DNA from: Flavobacteriaceae bacterium UBA2000
Lineage (GTDB): Bacteria; Bacteroidota; Bacteroidia; Flavobacteriales; Flavobacteriaceae
Assembly (NCBI GenBank): GCA_002335345.1
Contig: DDCS01000180.1
Location: forward strand, 1 to 6,806
Direction of reading: 5' to 3'
DNA length: 6,806 bases
Below, piece after piece: positions 1-5,372 of this stretch (position 1 is the first letter of the stretch; each line of letters opens with the position of its first letter). Below the pieces are notes generated by a model, which had not been told where the DNA came from, did not search any database, and saw only the letters and a program-made list of their open reading frames with translations. Made by a program: the position numbers and the translations under genes.

Positions 1-122
1 CGTTACGCACCCGTGCGCCGGTCGTCAGCGGAAAAGCAAGCTTTTCCCTGTTCCCCCTCGACTTGCATGTGTTAGGCCTGCCGCTAGCGTTCATCCTGAG
101 CCAGGATCAAACTCTTCATCGT
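1..122 (-). rRNA. rrs: 16S ribosomal RNA, 5' end (partial)
   Basis: Read on the minus strand, this stretch contains the universal bacterial 16S opening AGAGTTTGATCCTGGCTCAG. It is followed by GATGAACGCTAGCGGCAGGC, then the conserved ACACATGCAAGTCGA, a V1 hairpin with the arm AAAAGCTTGCTTTT, and the ACGGGTGCGTAACG block. The wording is that of Bacteroidota/Flavobacteriia. The mature 5' end is placed at about 122 by aligning AGAGTTTG (108-115) to E. coli position 8; the exact end could differ by a few bases. Only about the first 120 of roughly 1500 bases are present, and the gene continues beyond the left edge. The short open frame at 63-284 overlapping it is not a gene. Confidence 0.97.
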
Positions 123-210
123 AGAATCTTAAAAATATTCATGCCAATAAAGATGTTCCTCAAAGGTTATATCTCAGGTGTTTTTGTGTTTGTTTGTTTC
201 ATTCATTCAT

Positions 211-224
211 CCTTTCGAAAAAGG
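211..224 (-). other. UUCG-capped hairpin in the rRNA leader
   Basis: On the minus strand CCTTT-TTCG-AAAGG forms a perfect 5-bp stem capped by a UUCG tetraloop. The closing pair is U-A rather than the most stable C-G. It lies about 90 nt upstream of the mature 16S end and may help leader folding or processing. Confidence 0.45.
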
Positions 225-264
225 ACAAATTATGAACGCGCTGTCAATTATTTTTCTCAATATA

Positions 265-273
265 TCAATGAAC
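265..273 (-). promoter_or_regulatory. boxA-like antitermination site
   Basis: The minus strand reads AAAAGTTCATTGATATATTG. Its core GTTCATTGA resembles the boxA-like GTTC-TTGA sequence upstream of 16S in Bacteroidota rRNA leaders. BoxA RNA binds NusB-S10 and loads the antitermination complex. The position, about 145 nt upstream of 16S and downstream of both promoters, is appropriate. Assignment rests on resemblance only. Confidence 0.45.
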
Positions 274-280
274 TTTTCTT

Positions 281-324
281 GTGAGATGGCGCGGAATTGA
301 ACCGCTAAAACTTCCTTTCATCTC
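281..324 (-). other. tRNA minihelix-like fold in the rRNA leader
   Basis: On the minus strand GAGATG (324-319) pairs with CATCTC (288-283), and inside it GCGG (305-302) pairs with CCGC (294-291) around the loop TTCAATT (301-295). That loop fits the tRNA T-loop consensus TTCRANN. If the A-G and A-C oppositions at the junction are allowed, the two stems stack like a 7-bp acceptor stem on a 5-bp T-arm, followed by A as a discriminator-like base. A 12-nt linker replaces the D and anticodon arms, and there is no CCA. It is not a functional tRNA gene. It may be a processing mimic, a tRNA relic, or chance. Confidence 0.4.
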
Positions 325-326
325 TA

Positions 327-355
327 TCGCTTACCGTATCTCTTTCGCTAAGCGG
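327..355 (-). other. 5'-terminal stem-loop of the P2 rRNA transcript
   Basis: On the minus strand CGCTTA (354-349) pairs with TAAGCG (333-328) around a 15-nt loop, and a G-T wobble can extend the stem at its base. The stem begins almost exactly where P2 transcription should start, 3-6 nt after the -7 element. The primary transcript would therefore begin with a hairpin, which could affect RNA stability or early elongation. The inverted repeat is visible; the role is inference. Confidence 0.45.
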
Positions 356-358
356 GTG

Positions 359-388
359 CAAATATAGAACTTAATTTCTTCTCTGCAA
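359..388 (-). promoter_or_regulatory. rRNA promoter P2 (Bacteroidota sigma-A type)
   Basis: The minus strand shows TTG (388-386), a 19-bp spacer, then TATATTTG (366-359), an exact fit to TTG-N19-TAnnTTTG of the Bacteroidota primary sigma factor. Transcription should start at about 353-356, giving a leader of roughly 230 nt before 16S. The region upstream of the -33 element is rich in A and T runs, as expected for a strong rRNA promoter. The bases after the -7 element (CACCCGCTT) resemble those after P1. Confidence 0.8.
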
Positions 389-473
389 TTTTATTTCAAA
401 AAAACTTTAGAACTTTTTTATTGTTGCTTTGGAGCGGCTGTTTTGGACAGTTATTTCCTTTTCAAAGCGGTGG

Positions 474-504
474 CAAAGATAAATGTAATTTTCACATTCG
501 CAAA
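474..504 (-). promoter_or_regulatory. rRNA promoter P1 (Bacteroidota sigma-A type)
   Basis: The minus strand shows TTTG (504-501), a 19-bp spacer (500-482), then TATCTTTG (481-474), a full match to the Bacteroidota consensus. The start should lie at about 468-471, some 115 bp upstream of the P2 start. The string TATCTTTGCCACC (481-469) is identical to that of the thrS promoter at 735-747. Tandem promoters are common for rRNA operons. Confidence 0.8.
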
Positions 505-711
505 CAATATTATTTAGTTTTTCATCAATAAAAATGCCGTGATTTCACAAGAGACTCAGGACTATTGACTTAGCTAAAAAATGGTCGAAAAAAAGTTTTT
601 ACCTATATATATGTATGTTTTTAACCAACTTTGTAGGCCATCCCAGATTACGCACTGAAACATCCCTTTGAAAGGCCTGTTTCTTCAGGTGGTTATATTG
701 GATAAATCCTA
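505..711. other. divergent intergenic region between rrn P1 and the thrS promoter
   Basis: No convincing coding frame, tRNA or T-box is visible here. The stretch is A/T-rich, with a TATATATATG run around 603-615 and A/T tracts at 575-600. It holds a compound inverted repeat at 657-683: GAAACA (657-662) pairs with TGTTTC (678-683) around the near-palindrome CCTTTGAAAGG (665-675). An overlapping CCTG/CAGG repeat lies at 676-689. These sit upstream of the thrS -33 element and could be an operator. The A/T tracts are in the right place for an upstream element of P1. Both roles are inference. Confidence 0.4.
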
Positions 712-742
712 TTGTAAAACGCTAGAATGAATCTTATCTTTG
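712..742 (+). promoter_or_regulatory. promoter of the thrS-infC-rpmI-rplT operon
   Basis: TTG (712-714), a 20-bp spacer, then TATCTTTG (735-742) match the Bacteroidota sigma-A consensus. Transcription should start at about 745-748, leaving a 5' untranslated region of only about 13-16 nt before the ATG at 761. Such a short leader excludes a T-box or an E. coli-style thrS operator upstream of the gene. It also rules out the in-frame TTG at 740, which lies inside the -7 element. Confidence 0.8.
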
Positions 743-760
743 CCACCTAAACTAAAGGCA

Positions 761-2707
761 ATGATTGCAATTACTCTGCCCGATGGCAGTATCAAGAACT
801 TTGAACCAGGGGTTACTCCTTTTGATGTAGCGATGAGCATCAGTGAAGGTTTGGCCAGAAATGTCATCTCTGCGACATTTAATGAGCGTGTTGTAGAGAC
901 TTGTACGTCTCTCGACGTAGATGGATCGCTTACCTTACACACCTGGCAGAATGAAGAAGGGAAAAAAGCTTTTTGGCATTCCTCCGCACATATACTTGCC
1001 CAGGCATTAGAGCAATTATATCCCGGTGTAAAGCTATGGGTTGGTCCTGCAATCGAACGCGGCTTTTACTATGATGTTGATTTGGGCCAAGAAAGTCTCT
1101 CTGAAAAAGACTTCAAGGCTATTGAAGATAAGATGCTGGAAATTGCACGGGGTAAGCACGATTTTAAAATGAGAGCCATTTCTAAAGATCAGGCCCTCTC
1201 CTATTACAAAGGAAAAAACGAATACAAAGTTGATTTAATTTCAAATCTCGAAGACGGGACCATTACCTTTTGCGATCACGACACCTTTACGGATTTATGC
1301 CGTGGAGGGCACATCCCGAATACGGGTATTGTAAAAGCGGTTAAAATTCTTAGTGTTGCAGGGGCGTACTATAAAGGAGATGAAAATAACAAGCAGCTTA
1401 CCCGGGTTTATGGCATTAGTTTTCCTAAGCAAAAAGAGCTGACCGAATACCTCGCATTATTGGAAGAGGCGAAAAAAAGAGACCACAGAAAATTAGGCAA
1501 GGAACTTGAACTCTTTACCTTTTCCCAAAAAGTCGGACAAGGTCTTCCTTTGTGGTTGCCAAAAGGGGCCGCCCTAAGAGAGCGGCTGGAGAACTTCCTA
1601 AAGGCTGCCCAGAAAAAAGCAGGTTATGATATGGTTATCTCTCCTCATATCGGAAATAAAGAGTTATACGTAACCTCCGGGCATTACGCCAAATACGGTG
1701 CGGATAGTTTTCAATCGATCAAAACACCAAACGAAGGTGAAGAATTCATGCTTAAACCCATGAACTGTCCTCACCACTGTGAAATGTACAACAGCAAACC
1801 TTGGTCCTATAAAGATTTACCCAAGCGTTTTGCCGAATTCGGCACTGTATATCGTTACGAACAAAGCGGGGAGCTTCATGGACTTACGCGCGTTCGTGGA
1901 TTTACTCAAGACGACGCCCACATTTTTTGTACTCCAGATCAACTCGATCAGGAGTTTATGAATGTTATTGACCTAGTACTATACGTTTTTGGCTCACTTG
2001 GTTTTGACAATTTTACGGCACAAGTTTCCCTTCGCGACCCAAAAAATCCAGATAAATATATAGGCCATCTTGAAAACTGGGAAAAAGCAGAGGCGGCTAT
2101 TATTAATGCCGCCAAGGCCAAGGGATTGGATTACGTTGTTGAAGAGGGCGAAGCGGCCTTTTACGGACCAAAACTTGATTTCATGGTAAAGGATGCCTTA
2201 GGCCGCAGCTGGCAGTTGGGCACAATTCAAGTAGATTACAACCTCCCGGAACGATTTGAGCTTACCTATAAGGGTAGTGACAATGAACTCCATCGACCCG
2301 TTATGATTCACAGGGCTCCTTTTGGGAGTATGGAGCGCTTTATCGCGATACTTCTAGAACATACCGGCGGTAATTTCCCGCTATGGTTAATGCCAGAACA
2401 AGTCAGTATTTTATCCCTCAGTGAGAAATACGAAAAATACGCGCAAAAAGTTTTAAATTTGCTCGAAAATCACGACATTCGCGCCCTTGTAGACAATCGC
2501 AACGAGACCATCGGTAAGAAAATCCGAGAGTCTGAGATGAATAAAATTCCATTCATGTTGATTGTCGGAGAGCAGGAAGAACTGGAAGGTTCAGTTTCTG
2601 TGAGACAGCACGGGATCGGCGATTTAGGAAGTATGAAAATAGAAATGTTCATCGACAAAATCAAAGAAAGCGTTCGTCAAGAAGTAAAGGAATTTAAGGA
2701 AGTTTAA
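761..2707 (+). CDS. thrS: threonine--tRNA ligase (ThrRS)
   Basis: A 648-residue cytosolic class II aminoacyl-tRNA synthetase that charges tRNA-Thr with threonine using ATP. The N-terminal TGS domain starts IAITLPDGS and spans about residues 1-62. The editing domain carries HSSAH (H73, H77) and CRGGH (C180, H184), the residues that clear mischarged Ser-tRNA-Thr. The catalytic core holds the zinc ligands C336 (in MNCPHH), H387 (in DDAH) and H517 (in MIHRAPFGSMER, motif 3), with motif 2 around the YRYEQSGELHGLTRVRGF stretch. The anticodon-binding domain covers about residues 545-648. All key residues are present and the length is normal. ATG 761 is chosen over an in-frame TTG at 740 because the family begins with M-x-x-ITLPDGS and 740 lies within the promoter. 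A weak AAAGG sits just upstream. It is first in an operon, 16 bp ahead of infC. Confidence 0.97.
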   Translation: MIAITLPDGSIKNFEPGVTPFDVAMSISEGLARNVISATFNERVVETCTSLDVDGSLTLHTWQNEEGKKAFWHSSAHILAQALEQLYPGVKLWVGPAIERGFYYDVDLGQESLSEKDFKAIEDKMLEIARGKHDFKMRAISKDQALSYYKGKNEYKVDLISNLEDGTITFCDHDTFTDLCRGGHIPNTGIVKAVKILSVAGAYYKGDENNKQLTRVYGISFPKQKELTEYLALLEEAKKRDHRKLGKELELFTFSQKVGQGLPLWLPKGAALRERLENFLKAAQKKAGYDMVISPHIGNKELYVTSGHYAKYGADSFQSIKTPNEGEEFMLKPMNCPHHCEMYNSKPWSYKDLPKRFAEFGTVYRYEQSGELHGLTRVRGFTQDDAHIFCTPDQLDQEFMNVIDLVLYVFGSLGFDNFTAQVSLRDPKNPDKYIGHLENWEKAEAAIINAAKAKGLDYVVEEGEAAFYGPKLDFMVKDALGRSWQLGTIQVDYNLPERFELTYKGSDNELHRPVMIHRAPFGSMERFIAILLEHTGGNFPLWLMPEQVSILSLSEKYEKYAQKVLNLLENHDIRALVDNRNETIGKKIRESEMNKIPFMLIVGEQEELEGSVSVRQHGIGDLGSMKIEMFIDKIKESVRQEVKEFKEV

Positions 2708-2723
2708 TTAAAATTATAGAGCC

Positions 2724-3281
2724 ATAGCAATACGTCGTAAAAGGAGTAGAGGACCTGCCCGGATTATTAAAGAAGACCAACACCGCATAAACGGTAAAAT
2801 TCGCGCTCTAGAAGTGCGTTTGGTTGGTGACAATATCGAAGTGGGGGTCTACCCACTCAAGCAAGCCTTAAGCATCTCCGAAGAACTCGGTTTAGATCTT
2901 GTTGAAATTTCTCCAAATGCCGAACCCCCTGTGTGTAAGGTAATGGATTATAAGAAATTTGTCTACGAGCAGAAGAAACGAGAAAAGGTAATGAAGGCCA
3001 AAGCCTCGAAAGTGGTGATAAAGGAAATCCGATTTGGCCCCAATACAGACGACCATGATTATGAGTTCAAAAAGAAACACGGAGAAAAATTCTTAAAAGA
3101 AGGGGCCAAATTAAAAGCCTACGTTTTCTTTAAAGGACGTTCAATTATATACAAGGACCAGGGAGAGATTTTACTGTTAAAATTAGCCCAAGAACTTGAA
3201 GAATTTGGCAAAGTCGAACAAATGCCAAAGTTAGAAGGAAAGCGCATGACCATGTTCATTGCGCCTAAAAAGAGTAAGTAA
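2724..3281 (+). CDS. infC: translation initiation factor IF-3, apparent ATA start
   Basis: IF3 binds the 30S subunit, prevents premature 50S joining and checks the start codon and initiator tRNA. From 2724 the product is 185 residues: an N-terminal domain with RIIKEDQHRINGKIRALEVR and the LDLVEISPNAEPPVCKVMDY block, a lysine-rich linker at about 75-96, and a C-terminal domain from about 97 with KEIRFGPNTDDHDYEFKKKH and the end GKRMTMFIAPKK. The frame has no ATG, GTG or TTG between its upstream stop (2709) and a GTG at 2814. Starting at that GTG would remove 30 conserved residues. The family start M-A-I-R-R falls on ATA at 2724, with a second ATA at 2730 less likely. A rare start codon is the hallmark of infC (AUU in E. 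coli) and lets IF3 limit its own synthesis. No clear ribosome binding site is seen. It is co-transcribed with thrS. Confidence 0.93.
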   Translation: MAIRRKRSRGPARIIKEDQHRINGKIRALEVRLVGDNIEVGVYPLKQALSISEELGLDLVEISPNAEPPVCKVMDYKKFVYEQKKREKVMKAKASKVVIKEIRFGPNTDDHDYEFKKKHGEKFLKEGAKLKAYVFFKGRSIIYKDQGEILLLKLAQELEEFGKVEQMPKLEGKRMTMFIAPKKSK

Positions 3282-3312
3282 TAAAGCGAAATCATTATAA
3301 ACCTAGGAAACG

Positions 3313-3510
3313 ATGCCTAAACAAAAGACAAAATCCAGTGCTAAGAAGCGTTTTAAGCTGACCGGCACCGGTAAAATCAAAAGAAAGCATGCGTTTAAGA
3401 GTCACATCTTAACAAAGAAGTCAAAAAAACGCAAGCTAGCCCTCACGCATGATACTGTCGTAGACAAAAGCGATGAGAGCAACGTAAAGCAAATGCTTCG
3501 CTTGAAGTAA
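3313..3510 (+). CDS. rpmI: 50S ribosomal protein bL35
   Basis: A 65-residue, strongly basic protein of the large ribosomal subunit, normal in length for bL35. It has the family opening MPKQKTKSSAKKRFKLTGTGKIKRKHAFKSH with a KKSKKRK patch at about 36-42, given here only as hallmarks of the fold that packs into 23S rRNA. ATG 3313 is the only sensible start, and AGGA lies a few bases upstream in CCTAGGAAACG. It follows infC by 31 bp and precedes rplT by 91 bp, the widely conserved infC-rpmI-rplT order. Confidence 0.97.
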   Translation: MPKQKTKSSAKKRFKLTGTGKIKRKHAFKSHILTKKSKKRKLALTHDTVVDKSDESNVKQMLRLK

Positions 3511-3601
3511 GCTTACGTCGGTTAAATCAATTAATAACCCTGGAGTCAGGCTCAAAAAAGTGTTTAATCAATAAACCGCCTGCTACAAAAAATTTAAAAT
3601 T
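3511..3601 (+). promoter_or_regulatory. rpmI-rplT spacer with repeated stem-loops (possible bL20 control region)
   Basis: This spacer is 91 nt, longer than the other gaps in the operon. GGTTA (3520-3524) pairs with TAACC (3535-3539). CCTG (3539-3542) pairs with CAGG (3547-3550) around GAGT. GTTTA (3562-3566) pairs with TAAAC (3572-3576) around ATCAA. The first and third hairpins share the similar string GTTWAATCAA, like a degenerate duplication. In E. coli and Bacillus, bL20 represses its own operon by binding mRNA that mimics its 23S rRNA site, so a structured element here is plausible. No TAnnTTTG promoter is present, and rplT is preceded by an A/T-rich stretch without a Shine-Dalgarno sequence. 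The bL20-binding role is inference. Confidence 0.4.
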
Positions 3602-3946
3602 ATGCCAAGATCAGTAAACTCAGTCGCCAAAAGAGCACGGCGCAAAAAAGTGCTCAAGCAAGCCAAAGGATTCTTTGGACGTCGTAAAAATGTATGGACT
3701 GTAGCAAAAAACGCTGTAGAAAAAGCCATGCAATACGCCTACAGAGACCGTCGTGCTAAAAAACGTACGTTTCGTGCGCTTTGGATTACTCGAATCAATG
3801 CAGGGGCTCGTCAACACGGTATGTCTTACTCGCAGTTTATGGGTAAATTAAAAGCTCATGATATCGAGTTAAACCGTAAAGTTTTAGCAGACCTTGCTAT
3901 GAATCATCCAGAGGCTTTTGCCGCTATAGTAGACAAAGTAAAATAG
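3602..3946 (+). CDS. rplT: 50S ribosomal protein bL20
   Basis: A 114-residue basic protein that binds 23S rRNA and is needed early in 50S assembly. The N-terminal extension MPRSVNSVAKRARRKKVLKQ leads into AKGFFGRRKN, with the FRALWITRINAGARQHGMSYS stretch at about 57-77 forming the globular C-terminal domain; the length is normal. ATG 3602 gives the conserved MPRS start. It is the last gene of the thrS-infC-rpmI-rplT operon, and a strong terminator begins about 35 bp after the stop. In several bacteria bL20 autoregulates this operon, which may involve the structured spacer just upstream. Confidence 0.97.
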   Translation: MPRSVNSVAKRARRKKVLKQAKGFFGRRKNVWTVAKNAVEKAMQYAYRDRRAKKRTFRALWITRINAGARQHGMSYSQFMGKLKAHDIELNRKVLADLAMNHPEAFAAIVDKVK

Positions 3947-3980
3947 GCCTTCAAGGCAAAAACTAACAATATTTCGCTTT

Positions 3981-4014
3981 AAAAAAAACGCCTCCATTAT
4001 GGAGGCGTTTTTTT
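3981..4014. terminator. bidirectional intrinsic terminator
   Basis: ACGCCTCC (3988-3995) pairs perfectly with GGAGGCGT (4001-4008) around a 5-nt loop ATTAT. An A run (3981-3988) lies on one side and a T run (4008-4014) on the other, so a stem with a U tract forms on either strand. It ends the thrS-rplT operon on the plus strand and the exported-protein gene on the minus strand. The last T bases overlap the minus-strand stop codon (4013-4015). Confidence 0.93.
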
Positions 4015-5272
4015 ATGTCTTTTGTTTTTTCTTCTTGGCCGCAGGAAATAAAATATTGTTTAAAATTAGGCGGTAACCAGGCGAGCTCGGATGCAAGGCA
4101 AGTTCCGTTTTTGGATCCCCTACTCTATGCTGGTAATCCTCAGGATCATGACCGGCATAAAAGGTAAAAAAACCTTTTCCCCGTATTCCATGAAGATAAC
4201 GGGCTTCGCCATTTACTTCATTACGACCCATAATCAATACATTTGGTTTGACCGCTGCAGGATCGAAGGCCGTGGTTTGCCCCATAAAACCCTTGACCAA
4301 TGCAGTGTGATTTTGGACAAGCATGCAAGGGATAGGATCCCACTTTGCACTAAAATCCATAAGCGTAAAATAATCCTTTTCTTTATCGATCTGACGCTTT
4401 ACCGTCATGTCAATACTTGAAAATTCATAAACCATAGGATCTCTTTCAAGCAAAAAATCGGTAAAGGCAAAACTTTGGGTGAAATCAATTTGCCCTTGAT
4501 AATTAGGCGTACTGGGGTCACCATCAAACATAGACTCACAAATATCCACATTTTGAGCCGCTAGTGCTATGTCGAAACTGTCTGTTGCACTGCACATGGC
4601 AAACATAAATCCGCCACCGATAACGTAGTCCCGTATTTTAAGCGCCACATCTCTTTTGGCTTGCGAAACCTTATTATATCCCAAAGATTGCGCTAGGACC
4701 TCAGCCTCTTTTTTTTGCTCCAAATACCAGGGCGCCATTCGGTACGCGCGATAAAATTTTCCATATTGACCTGTAAAATCTTCATGATGCAAATGAAGCC
4801 AATCGTAGAGCAGTAGTTCATCGCCCAACACCTCTTTGTCATAAATCGTAGTAAAAGGAATCTCTGCATAGGTCAAGACCATAGTGACCGCGTCATCCCA
4901 AGGCTGCATACCCGGAGGCGCATAAACGGCAACTTTCGGTGCCTTTTCTAATTGTATGGCCTCCATGTTTTGTGAAGGACTGCTTATATAGGTTAGTATT
5001 TGGGCCGCCTCTTGGTCAGAAATTAATTCAAAATCAACACCTCGAATACGACATTCCCGACGCACTGATTCCACATCAGGGATTAAAAAAGATCCGCCGC
5101 GATAGTTCAATAACCATTGCGCTTTGATATTTTGTTCAATAACCCAATAGGTTATTCCATAGGCCTTCAAATGTTGTGATTGCTCTTCAGGCCCCATTGG
5201 AATCAAGATATATCCCGCGTGGAGCTGACTACAAAAACTCAAAAACAAAATAAAAAATAGGCGCAAAAACAT
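4013..5272 (-). CDS. exported protein of unknown function (flavobacterial 'asparagine synthetase B' family, label doubtful)
   Basis: A 419-residue protein. I recall close flavobacterial homologues annotated as 'asparagine synthetase B'. The sequence does not support that: there is no N-terminal catalytic Cys2, no SGGLDS ATP-binding loop, and it begins with a Sec signal peptide (MFLRLFFILFLSFCSQLHA, likely cleaved before Gly20; FC is not a good lipobox). Visible features are GYILIPMGPEEQSQHLKAYG after the signal; a WLHLHHED cluster (W158, H160, H162, H163, E164, D165); a GGGFMFAMCSATDSF turn around Cys227 that resembles a nucleophile elbow of the class I glutamine-amidotransferase/ThuA-like fold; a late GHDPEDYQH (H375); and a basic KKKKQKT tail. 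The fold guess is inference, and catalysis is not shown. It is probably periplasmic. It lies 100 bp downstream of dnaB with no clear promoter or Shine-Dalgarno sequence of its own, so read-through from dnaB is possible. Confidence 0.85.
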   Translation of the reverse strand: MFLRLFFILFLSFCSQLHAGYILIPMGPEEQSQHLKAYGITYWVIEQNIKAQWLLNYRGGSFLIPDVESVRRECRIRGVDFELISDQEAAQILTYISSPSQNMEAIQLEKAPKVAVYAPPGMQPWDDAVTMVLTYAEIPFTTIYDKEVLGDELLLYDWLHLHHEDFTGQYGKFYRAYRMAPWYLEQKKEAEVLAQSLGYNKVSQAKRDVALKIRDYVIGGGFMFAMCSATDSFDIALAAQNVDICESMFDGDPSTPNYQGQIDFTQSFAFTDFLLERDPMVYEFSSIDMTVKRQIDKEKDYFTLMDFSAKWDPIPCMLVQNHTALVKGFMGQTTAFDPAAVKPNVLIMGRNEVNGEARYLHGIRGKGFFTFYAGHDPEDYQHRVGDPKTELALHPSSPGYRLILNNILFPAAKKKKQKT

Positions 5273-5334
5273 AGGTTTAAGGTACGAATTTCAAAACTCG
5301 GTTCGGAGGTTTCTACTGCTTTTTATGGGCGATG

Positions 5335-5365
5335 TGCCTCATTGCTTTTTAAAAGCAATGAGGCA
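5335..5365. repeat. 15-bp perfect inverted repeat after dnaB
   Basis: TGCCTCATTGCTTTT (5335-5349) and AAAAGCAATGAGGCA (5351-5365) are perfect reverse complements separated by one base. As RNA this gives a stem of about 13-14 bp with a tiny loop. It starts 7 bp after the dnaB stop on the minus strand. No U tract follows on either strand, so it is not a canonical intrinsic terminator. It could protect the dnaB 3' end, attenuate read-through into the next gene, or bind a dimeric protein. Confidence 0.75.
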
Positions 5366-5372
5366 TACTTCC

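Larger units (their letters stand above)
123..358 (-). other. 16S rRNA transcribed leader
   Basis: This is the stretch between promoter P2 and the 16S 5' end, about 230 nt as RNA from P2. It holds no protein gene. In transcript order it carries a 5'-terminal stem-loop (354-328), a tRNA-minihelix-like fold (324-281), a boxA-like site (273-265), a UUCG-capped hairpin (224-211), and a low-complexity run of tetramer repeats (212-177). Leaders of this kind normally carry antitermination and pre-rRNA processing signals. The 3' flank of 16S, with which part of the leader would pair for RNase III cleavage, lies outside the window. Confidence 0.75.

Noticed and set aside
63..284. 73-codon plus-strand open frame
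   Set aside because: It runs antisense through the 16S 5' end and its leader; the sequence is explained by rRNA and shows no protein-family features.
281..324. A genuine tRNA gene
   Set aside because: There is no room for D and anticodon arms, no anticodon loop and no CCA end; only acceptor and T-arm-like pairing is present.
505..760. T-box riboswitch or E. coli-type operator upstream of thrS
   Set aside because: The promoter lies at 712-742, leaving only about 13-16 nt of leader, and no T-box core sequence is seen.
709..942. 77-codon minus-strand open frame over the thrS start
   Set aside because: Antisense shadow of the conserved ThrRS N-terminus; no promoter or family resemblance.
2814..2816. 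GTG as the infC start
   Set aside because: It would remove 30 residues that are conserved in IF3 and encoded immediately upstream in frame.
4091..4420. 109-codon plus-strand open frame
   Set aside because: Antisense to the exported-protein gene, whose C-terminus is well conserved; starts just after the terminator without a promoter.
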